A DNA stretch of 5,985 nucleotides from JTS-RE94 sp041750795 (GTDB lineage Bacteria > Planctomycetota > Planctomycetia > Pirellulales > PALSA-1355). Below are positions 1 through 5,616 of this stretch, piece after piece; position 1 is the stretch's first letter; every line of letters starts with the position of its first letter. The translations under genes and the position numbers were made by a program. Under the pieces are notes generated by a model that saw only the letters and a list, made by a program, of their open reading frames with translations, was not told the DNA's origin and did no database searches. The stretch lies in contig JBGSYQ010000061.1 in the NCBI GenBank assembly GCA_041750795.1, positions 1 to 5,985 on the forward strand. Reading direction: 5' to 3'.

Positions 1-240
1 CCGGCGGCGCCTGCCGCGCCGGAACTGACCGATGATCCGTTCGGCGAGCCGCCCGCTGCTGATGCACCGCCGGCAACACCGGCCCCCGCCGGTGCCGACG
101 ATCCATTTGGTGACGATCCGGCCGAGGACATGCCGGCGGAGGAAATGCCGGCCGACGAACCTGCGCCCGCGGACGATCCGTTCGGCGCCCCACCTGCCGA
201 CGACGCGCCAGCCAGCGACGACCCGTTTGCCACGCCGTAA
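1..240 (+). CDS. C-terminal end of an unidentified protein with an acidic Pro/Ala tail carrying four DDPF motifs (5' partial)
   Basis: Frame 1 is open from the first base to a TAA at 238-240, giving 79 residues of a gene that begins outside the window. The visible part is all low-complexity tail: about 22 Pro, 15 Asp, 6 Glu and no Lys or Arg. DDPF occurs four times, at tail residues 11-14, 33-36, 58-61 and 73-76 (three of them DDPFG), separated by Ala/Pro/Glu spacers. The copies use different synonymous codons (gatgatccgttc, gacgatccattt, gacgatccgttc, gacgacccgttt), which suggests that the peptide is under selection and argues against a recent DNA duplication. The tail is probably disordered and may act as a linker or docking segment; that is inference. 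No catalytic domain is in view, so the parent protein cannot be named. The gene lies 142 bases upstream of the large exported protein on the same strand and could be co-transcribed with it. The reading frame is well supported; the function is unknown. Confidence 0.8.
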   Translation, partial: PAAPAAPELTDDPFGEPPAADAPPATPAPAGADDPFGDDPAEDMPAEEMPADEPAPADDPFGAPPADDAPASDDPFATP

Positions 241-382
241 TCGCGCAGTGATCGAACCGCAACACAAAGGGTGCCGGCCAGACCGCATCAGTACCAGCAA
301 CCGCTGCTTTGCCACGGCGTGGACGCACGGCCACGCATCCCGCCTGCCAACCTTCGAACCAGATCCCACCTGACACCACCAA
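241..382. other. Intergenic spacer with a small hairpin
   Basis: This 142-base spacer lies between two same-strand genes. It contains an inverted repeat, GCGTGG (317-322) and CCACGC (331-336), with an 8-base loop, overlapped by a tighter palindrome, CCACG-G-CGTGG (312-322). No T-run follows, so it is not a typical intrinsic terminator. I see no convincing -35/-10 pair and no Shine-Dalgarno sequence before either candidate start of the downstream gene. Confidence 0.35.
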
Positions 383-3286
383 ATGGGTACCGCCATGCAG
401 CGTCGCGCGCTGGGCATCGTCGGCCTGCTGATCGTTCTTACCGCCGCGCTAGCGCTTCGGCCCGGCACGGCAGCCGCTGCGCCGCAGATCGACAAGCTCT
501 CGCTCCGCGGACTGCAAGCCGGCGGGGTCACCACGCTGGTGATCGAAGGCAGCGAACTGCTGCCCGAGGCGAAGCTTTGGTTCACCGCGCCGCTGGCCAG
601 TCAAACCATCAAAGAGGGCGCAACGCCCAACCGACTGGAAGTGGAACTGGCGCTCGACGGCCAAACGCCGCCCGGCATCTACCTGCTCCGCGCCGGATCG
701 GCGTCCGGCATTTCGACGCCGGTGGCGGTGGGAGTCGACAACCTGGCGCAGATCGCCTTCGCGCCCCACTTGGAGACCGTCAATGTCGGCGTCAGCGGCG
801 AATTGACCGGCAGCACCGTGCAAGCGACGACCTTTGCCGGCAAAGCGGGACAGAAGCTCGTCGTCGACGTCGAGAGCCGCCGTTTGGGCGCCAGTCTCAA
901 TCCGGTCGTACGGCTCTACGACGCGAAGCACGTGCAACTCGCCTGGGCGCAAGGAGTCGAGTCCTTGGCTGGCGACGCGCGGCTGACTGCCACTTTGCCA
1001 GCAGACGCGACCTACACCATCGAACTGCACGACGCCTTGTATCGCGGTGCGGCGCCCGGTTTCTTTCGCCTGAAGATCGGCGACCTGCAATTTGCCGAGT
1101 TGGTTTATCCGTTGGGCGCCGAGCAAGGCATCGAGGCGTCGTTCGAATTCCGTGGCGGCAATCTACCCGAAACGGCGCGGGCTTCGAGCACCTGGTCGCT
1201 TGCCGGCGGCCGACGTCAAACGACCCGGCCGGCGCCTTGGCCGGCGGACGTCGGCTGGCTCATCGGGCCGCAACCGGGCGTCATCGTGAGCAGCTATGCG
1301 GAGCTGGTGGAGGCCGATGCCAGCGAGACGCCGCAAGAGTTGACCGCCGCGCCGGTGGCCATCAACGGCCGCATCAGCGCCGCCGGTCAGCAGGATCGTT
1401 ATCGCCTGGCGGTCAACCCTGGCCAAAGGCTGCGCTTCGACGTCTGGGCGCATCGAGCCGGCTCGCCGCTGGACGGCGTGCTCTCGATTCAAAACGAACA
1501 AGGCGCGGAACTGGCCGCCAACGACGATCGTCCGAAAACGTGCGATCCGGGGCTCGACTTCACCGTGCCCAAGGACGTCACGGCGCTGATCGTGGCGCTG
1601 CGCGATTTGCAGGGCCGCGGAGGCGCCGACTATGTCTATCGCATTGCCGCGGTACCCATCGGCGAGCCCGATTTTTCGCTCGCGCTCGAGTCCGAGCGGC
1701 TGCTGATCCCTCCGAACGGAGCCGCGCTGGCGCGCGTGGTCGCCAGGCGTGCGGGCTACAAGGGTCCGATCAAGCTCAGCTTCGAGGGATTACCTGAAAA
1801 TGTATCGATCACAGGCGACGAGATTCCCGCCGGCGCCACGCAGGCGCTCGTCACGCTATCGGCGCCCGGAGTGAGCCCTTCGCAGTCGATCGCGCGGCTG
1901 TGGGGCGCCAGCACGGCGCCGAAGACGTCGATCACGCGCGCCGCGCTGCCGCCGCAGAATTCCGTCACGGAGCATCTTCCCTGGCTGGGCGAAGAGTTCG
2001 GCGTGGCAGTAACCTCCGATGCGCCGCTGGCGCTCGCCTGGGATCCATTCAGCTCCGACGTGCAATTGGCGGTGGGTGCGCCGCTGCCGGTGAAGCTGCG
2101 CGTGGATCGAGCCGCGGGCGCCGTCGGACCCGTGCGGCTGTCGCTGCTAACGACGCAGGTGCCCCCGCGCAAAAAGGTGAAAGAGAACAACCAGGAACGC
2201 GAGATCGACGACGTCGAGCGCACGCTGCGCTTCGAAGCCGCGCCGACCATCGCCGCGGACGCGAGCGAAGCCGACGCTAATGTGTTGGTGCCGGCCGATC
2301 TGCCCCGCATCGCTTACGACCTGGCCATCCAGGGCGAATTGCTCTCGGCCGACGGCAAGAACGTGCTGGCCACGGCGGTGACCCCCGCACGGCGGATGAC
2401 TGCCACCACGCCGCTGTCGATCGAATTGGCCACGAAAGACCCGGTCGAAGCGCGTGCCGGCCTGGGTGAAACGGGCAAGCTCGCCGGCAAGATTCGCCGC
2501 GCGCCCGGCTTCGCGCTGCCGGTCACGGTCGGCCTGTCGGGCTTGCCCAAGGGCAGCGTCTTGCCAAAGGTCGAAGTGGCGCCGGATCAGAGCGACTTTG
2601 AATTGCCCGTCAGCCTGCGCTTTGGCGCGCCGGTTGGCGAGCTGAAGGGGGTTAAGCTCGTGGCCACCAGCCAACTCGACCCCAAGAACGCCAAATCCGT
2701 GTTGAAGAGCGCCGACGTGCCCGTGGCAATCAATGTCGTTGCCGGCGACAAGCCGCCTGCCGAGCAACCACGCGTGGTGTTCGAAGACCAGGTGGAGTTT
2801 CTGGCAAACTTGACCGAGGGTGGGGGGCAGGCCAGCCTGGTTGCCGATCAGAAGTACTCTGGCCTGGCGAGCATACGCGTCACGCCCGATCAAAAGTTCA
2901 ATCCGGCGCTGCCCGGCTTGAACGTCAAGATTCGCGAGTTCCCCATTCCGGGCGAGTATCGCTATTTGCGGTTTGCCTGGAAGAAGCAAGGCGGCCAGGC
3001 CATTTGCCTGCAACTCAATCACGACGGCAAGTGGGGGCCCGACGGCGAAGGGCAGCCCAAGTTCCGCTACCACGCCGGCTCCGGCGGCGAATGCTATGGC
3101 GCCTCGATCGCAGTGGATGAAAACCTGCCGGCCGAGTTCACCGTGGTCACGCGCGATCTGTTCGACGACTTCGGCGAGTTCACGCTCACGGGGCTGGCGC
3201 TGTCGCCCGTCGATGGCGAGGCCGGGCTGTGGGATCACATTTACCTGGGCACGCAGCCGGACGATTTCGAGCTGGTGAAGCCGTGA
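383..3286 (+). CDS. Large secreted multidomain beta-sandwich protein with PPC-like and Ig-like domains
   Basis: The protein has 967 residues and is predicted to be exported and extracytoplasmic. Residues 5-33 look like a Sec signal peptide: QRR, a hydrophobic core (LGIVGLLIVLTAALAL), then an Ala-rich cleavage zone near 30-33. Met5 (base 395) is an equally plausible start because neither ATG has a clear Shine-Dalgarno sequence. Residues 35-118 resemble an IPT/TIG Ig-like domain. Residues about 128-232 and 322-424 resemble bacterial pre-peptidase C-terminal (PPC) domains. The segments about 430-495, 560-595 and 676-786 look like further Ig-type sandwiches; the first and last share an RRA..-aromatic-...-GLP pattern. 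A Lys/Glu-rich stretch (596-613) sits between strands. Residues about 795-957 form a compact C-terminal module (RDLFDDFGEF, DHIYLG) that I associate with planctomycete surface proteins. Only three Cys are present (387, 875, 904), and no protease or hydrolase motif is visible. A binding, structural or envelope role is inferred. The stop is 14 bases from the converging regulator gene. Confidence 0.88.
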   Translation: MGTAMQRRALGIVGLLIVLTAALALRPGTAAAAPQIDKLSLRGLQAGGVTTLVIEGSELLPEAKLWFTAPLASQTIKEGATPNRLEVELALDGQTPPGIYLLRAGSASGISTPVAVGVDNLAQIAFAPHLETVNVGVSGELTGSTVQATTFAGKAGQKLVVDVESRRLGASLNPVVRLYDAKHVQLAWAQGVESLAGDARLTATLPADATYTIELHDALYRGAAPGFFRLKIGDLQFAELVYPLGAEQGIEASFEFRGGNLPETARASSTWSLAGGRRQTTRPAPWPADVGWLIGPQPGVIVSSYAELVEADASETPQELTAAPVAINGRISAAGQQDRYRLAVNPGQRLRFDVWAHRAGSPLDGVLSIQNEQGAELAANDDRPKTCDPGLDFTVPKDVTALIVALRDLQGRGGADYVYRIAAVPIGEPDFSLALESERLLIPPNGAALARVVARRAGYKGPIKLSFEGLPENVSITGDEIPAGATQALVTLSAPGVSPSQSIARLWGASTAPKTSITRAALPPQNSVTEHLPWLGEEFGVAVTSDAPLALAWDPFSSDVQLAVGAPLPVKLRVDRAAGAVGPVRLSLLTTQVPPRKKVKENNQEREIDDVERTLRFEAAPTIAADASEADANVLVPADLPRIAYDLAIQGELLSADGKNVLATAVTPARRMTATTPLSIELATKDPVEARAGLGETGKLAGKIRRAPGFALPVTVGLSGLPKGSVLPKVEVAPDQSDFELPVSLRFGAPVGELKGVKLVATSQLDPKNAKSVLKSADVPVAINVVAGDKPPAEQPRVVFEDQVEFLANLTEGGGQASLVADQKYSGLASIRVTPDQKFNPALPGLNVKIREFPIPGEYRYLRFAWKKQGGQAICLQLNHDGKWGPDGEGQPKFRYHAGSGGECYGASIAVDENLPAEFTVVTRDLFDDFGEFTLTGLALSPVDGEAGLWDHIYLGTQPDDFELVKP

Positions 3287-3300
3287 TCCAATAGCGCGCG

Positions 3301-4017
3301 TCACCCCTCGCCGCTGGCCACGAAACGGTAGCCGGCACCGCGAACGCTCAAGAAGTGTTTTGGCTTGGCAGGATCTTCTTCGAAGTATTTGCGCAGGTTG
3401 ACGATGAAGTTGTCGACGGTGCGCGTGGTGGGCATGTGCGACATGCCCCACACGTGCTCGAGCAATTCGGCGCGCGTGACGACCAGCCCCTGCTTCTCGA
3501 CGAAGTAGCGCAGCAGCTTCATTTCGGTGTGCGTCAGTCGGACGCGCTCGCCGGCCACGGTCACGTCGAAGGTGTCGAAATTGACCACCGCGCGGCCGAA
3601 CTGGTACACCGGCCCCAGGGATTGCTCGGTCGCGCGCGGCGCTGGCTTGGTGCGCCGAGCCAGCAGGTTGCGGGTCATGCTCAACAACTCTTCCAACTCG
3701 AAGGGCTTTTGCAGGTATTGATCGGCGCCCACGTCGTAGCCGCGGATCCGGTCTTCGACCAAGGTGCGAGCGCTGAGCATCAGCACGGGCACATCGTTCC
3801 CCTTCTCGCGCAGCGACTCGCAGACGGCATAGCCGCTCATGCCCGGCAGCATCAAGTCGAGGATCACCAGGTCGACGCCGCGCGAATCGGTTTCGATGAT
3901 CTGTAGCGCGGCCGGCCCGTCGCCGGCGGTGGTCACCTCGAAGCCCTCGGCTTCCAGATTGTACTTGATGCCGAAGGCCAGGTGCTGCTCGTCTTCTACG
4001 ACCAGGATGTGTTTCAT
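3301..4017 (-). CDS. OmpR/PhoB-family response regulator
   Basis: This 238-residue protein has the standard length and two-domain layout of the OmpR/PhoB family. The receiver domain spans residues about 2-120, with the acidic pair E8-D9, the phospho-acceptor D54 in VILDLMLPG, the conserved hydroxyl S82 (LMLSAR), the switch aromatic Y101 and K104 in QKPF. A short linker (121-137) leads to a winged-helix DNA-binding domain (about 138-234), with the recognition-helix region TRTVDNFIVNLRKYF and the terminal wing VRGAGYRF. All key receiver residues are present, so it should accept phosphate from a histidine kinase and bind promoter DNA in the cytoplasm. The partner is almost certainly the kinase encoded 30 bases upstream on the same strand. 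The ATG at 4015-4017 gives the normal family N-terminus (MKHILVVEDE), although the ribosome binding site is weak. The regulated genes cannot be deduced from the window; the operon's own upstream spacer (5011-5616) is a candidate target. The gene converges on the large exported protein. Confidence 0.96.
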   Translation of the reverse strand: MKHILVVEDEQHLAFGIKYNLEAEGFEVTTAGDGPAALQIIETDSRGVDLVILDLMLPGMSGYAVCESLREKGNDVPVLMLSARTLVEDRIRGYDVGADQYLQKPFELEELLSMTRNLLARRTKPAPRATEQSLGPVYQFGRAVVNFDTFDVTVAGERVRLTHTEMKLLRYFVEKQGLVVTRAELLEHVWGMSHMPTTRTVDNFIVNLRKYFEEDPAKPKHFLSVRGAGYRFVASGEG

Positions 4018-4047
4018 CGATTGCGTCCGTTGCGAACGGTCGGAGTG
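4018..4047 (-). other. Kinase-regulator intercistronic gap with a short hairpin
   Basis: The 30-base gap between the kinase stop and the regulator start contains the perfect inverted repeat CCGTT-GCG-AACGG (4027-4039): five base pairs and a three-base loop. It ends about 9 bases before the regulator ATG on the minus strand, so in the mRNA it would sit where a ribosome binding site is expected. It could modulate regulator translation, but a stem this short can occur by chance. There is no T-run, so it is not an intrinsic terminator, and the two genes are presumably co-transcribed. Confidence 0.35.
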
Positions 4048-5010
4048 TTAGCGCGCCGCGTCCTGCGAATCGGAGGCGGGCTGTTCGTGCGGCGCGTCGT
4101 CGGCAGCCGAGTCGGGACGGGCCGGCAACTGCACTTCGAACACCGTGCCGGATTGCTGCTTGCCTCGATCTCTCACCGCGATCTTGCCGTGCATGCGCGT
4201 GACCAGCGTGCGCACGATGAACAGCCCCAACCCAGTGCCGGTCTCCGACCGTTCCAATTCGCGGCCCAGCCGCACGAAGCGTCCGAAGATCCTGCGGCGC
4301 TGCGCGGCCGGAATACCGCGTCCGTTGTCGATGATGCGCGTCGCGATCGTGTGGTCGTTGACGAACTGCGAATCGATCTCCACGGCTGGTTCCGTCCCGC
4401 CGTACTTGATGGCGTTTTCGATCAGGTTGCGGAACACCATTTCCAGATCGATCGCCCGGGCGCGCAGCGTCGCCGGTGTCACGTGCAAGCGGATGGCGTC
4501 GTCGGGCAAATGGTAGCGCAGCGCGAGCGTGCGAGCGCAACTTTGCAAAATGCCGGACAGCTCGACGTCGACCAGGTCGGTCTCGACCGGCTGCTGGTCC
4601 AATCGCGCCGCGTCGAGCATGTGGTTGATCAGCGTGTCGAGCCGCTCGACGTCGTCGAGCATGAAGCGCACGAAATTGGCCTGCTGCTCCTCGGTGACGC
4701 TGCGCCGCGACAGCGTTTGCAGATAGAGCTTCAGCGACGCGATGGGCGACTTCAACTCGTGCGTAACGCTGTCGATGAAGTTCGACTGCCGCTGGTTGAG
4801 CCGGATGCTTTTGATCGAGATCAACAGGTAAAGCACCACGCCCACCAGCACCAGCAGCAGAAAGGTGGTGCCGACGAACAGCAGCACCCAGAAGAAGGCC
4901 GATCGATCGATCTCGCGCACGGTGAGCACGATCCAGCCGACGATCAGCGCGACGACCAGCGAGATCATCACGACTGCCAGGGTGATCGGCCAACCGTAGG
5001 AAGGGCGCAT
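4048..5010 (-). CDS. Membrane sensor histidine kinase with two TM helices, a minimal loop and no HAMP domain
   Basis: Read from the ATG at 5008-5010, this is a 320-residue HisKA/HATPase_c kinase. TM1 (about 7-31) and TM2 (about 38-64) are joined by only about six residues (REIDRS). The dimerisation/phosphotransfer helix follows almost at once, with phospho-acceptor H84 in VTHELKSP, so there is no room for a HAMP domain. The ATP-binding domain shows the N box (NLIENAIKY, N199), the G1 box (DNGRGIP, 228-234), F-box phenylalanines 242 and 245, and the G2 box (GTGLGL, 258-263). The last 25 or so residues are a polar Ala/Asp tail. The position four after the histidine is Ser where Thr or Asn is more usual, which may affect phosphatase activity. 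The protein should autophosphorylate and pass phosphate to the regulator encoded 30 bases downstream. The same frame is open to alternative ATGs at 5094 and 5151, adding 28 or 47 residues. I prefer 5010 because an AGGT lies 7 bases upstream, TM1 follows directly, and the other starts lack a ribosome binding site. The signal sensed is unknown. Confidence 0.93.
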   Translation of the reverse strand: MRPSYGWPITLAVVMISLVVALIVGWIVLTVREIDRSAFFWVLLFVGTTFLLLVLVGVVLYLLISIKSIRLNQRQSNFIDSVTHELKSPIASLKLYLQTLSRRSVTEEQQANFVRFMLDDVERLDTLINHMLDAARLDQQPVETDLVDVELSGILQSCARTLALRYHLPDDAIRLHVTPATLRARAIDLEMVFRNLIENAIKYGGTEPAVEIDSQFVNDHTIATRIIDNGRGIPAAQRRRIFGRFVRLGRELERSETGTGLGLFIVRTLVTRMHGKIAVRDRGKQQSGTVFEVQLPARPDSAADDAPHEQPASDSQDAAR

Positions 5011-5209
5011 GGCGTGGACCTGGATCGGCAACGACGGGTAATACCGCGGCGCGGCTGCCGGCGCTGCCGCCACTTCAATGATAGCGTCCCGCATGCGCGC
5101 AGAGTGTCGGGCGGATGCGCCGTTTTTCGCGGCGTGGCACGCCGAGTGCATGATTCGGACGTGCCACGGCCGGTGGCTCGTGCAGGCAAGTCTACTCGGT
5201 GGCCCGTTA

Positions 5210-5316
5210 AGCGTGCAACACGCACGACTTGCGGGGAAGGGCTGGCGGCGCGGGACGGCTGCCGGGGCGAACTGAGATTGTAAGATTTAGAAGTTCGGAC
5301 CAAGATGTTGCACGCT
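5210..5316. repeat. 11-bp perfect inverted repeat enclosing an AT-rich patch
   Basis: AGCGTGCAACA at 5210-5220 is the exact reverse complement of TGTTGCACGCT at 5306-5316, with 85 bases between. A second pair, CGAACT (5268-5273) and AGTTCG (5292-5297), is nested inside and brackets the AT-rich stretch. A transcript could fold into a long hairpin with an inner stem. As DNA, the arms could be paired protein-binding sites on either side of a promoter. No target-site duplication is visible outside the arms, so a small mobile element is less likely. Confidence 0.45.
5277..5304 (-). promoter_or_regulatory. Weak candidate sigma-70-like promoter for the kinase-regulator operon
   Basis: On the minus strand the AT-rich patch reads TACAAT (5277-5282), a good -10 match. 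Upstream of it lies CTTGGT (5299-5304) at 16-base spacing, or TTGGTC (5298-5303) at 15, which match the -35 consensus poorly. The position, about 265 bases before the preferred kinase start or about 125 before the longest one, and the nested inverted repeats over the same bases are compatible with a regulated promoter. Planctomycete promoters are often degenerate, so this call is tentative. Confidence 0.2.
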
Positions 5317-5605
5317 CGCCTCGAGCCATTTGGAGCGAGCCTGGGCCGCGAGTGGTTTTTCGCCTGGCGAAGAGCGACCGTCGGCAGAGTGGCGCTGGCA
5401 GGAAGTCGGCCCCACCCCGATACCCACCTGGTCTTGCGCTGAAAGTGACAAGGAGGTCGCTCGAGCGGTTCTAAAACCCGCGCCCGGCCGGCAGTTTGAC
5501 TGCCCCGCCCGGCGCGGCTCACACCGCCATGCGCCTCCGCGCCGCGATACGAGCATCGGCCGGTGACTTGCTGACCCATCGAACGACAGGCCAAAAACTT
5601 TCCAC

Positions 5606-5611
5606 GGAGGG
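5606..5611 (+). promoter_or_regulatory. Strong ribosome binding site of the thioredoxin-fold gene
   Basis: GGAGGG lies five bases before the ATG at 5617. It is the clearest Shine-Dalgarno sequence placed before a start codon in this window and fixes that start; the other genes here have weak or no such sites. Confidence 0.8.
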
Positions 5612-5616
5612 AAACG

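Larger units (their letters stand above)
5011..5616. other. Divergent intergenic region rich in short palindromes
   Basis: About 600 bases (465 if the kinase starts at 5151) separate the kinase from the divergent thioredoxin-fold gene. No open frame here has convincing protein character. The region holds an unusual number of short inverted repeats: GCCAC/GTGGC (5163-5177), an 11-bp pair (5210-5220 with 5306-5316), CGAACT/AGTTCG (5268-5273 with 5292-5297), GCTCGC/GCGAGC (5314-5319 with 5335-5340), TTCGCC-T-GGCGAA (5359-5371), CGCTCGAGCG (5458-5467) and GGCAGT-TTG-ACTGCC (5490-5504). The only AT-rich patch is about 5275-5293. It should contain promoters for both directions and perhaps operators or a structured RNA, but none can be assigned firmly. 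Confidence 0.5.

Noticed and set aside
1..240. Tandem DNA repeat or CRISPR-like array in the first 240 bases
   Set aside because: The repeated units are only four codons long, differ in their codons and sit at irregular spacing inside an open reading frame, so they are peptide motifs and not DNA repeats.
271..1797. Plus-strand open frame of 508 codons overlapping the start of the exported protein
   Set aside because: Its translation is Arg-rich and featureless, while the overlapping frame from 383 has a signal peptide and recognisable domains.
2147..4993. Minus-strand open frame of 948 codons running through the regulator, part of the kinase and antisense to the exported protein
   Set aside because: It is in a different frame from both minus-strand genes and spans the gap between convergent genes. 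Its translation is Arg/Ala/Gly-rich with no domain. Such long shadow frames are expected where codon third positions are strongly GC-biased.
3982..5283. Plus-strand open frame of 433 codons opposite the kinase
   Set aside because: The kinase on the other strand has every family motif. This frame gives His/Gln/Arg-rich low-complexity protein and is a shadow.
5281..5286. TAAGAT as a plus-strand -10 box for the thioredoxin-fold gene
   Set aside because: It matches only four of six consensus bases, there is no acceptable -35 in the GC-rich sequence upstream, and it lies about 330 bases before the gene.
5490..5504. GGCAGT-TTG-ACTGCC as an intrinsic terminator
   Set aside because: The stem is perfect, but no T-run follows on either strand, so it is kept only as a palindrome.
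4968..5594. Minus-strand open frame of 208 codons covering most of the divergent spacer
   Set aside because: It overlaps the kinase N-terminus in another frame and has Arg/Ser/Pro-rich composition, no domain and no ribosome binding site.
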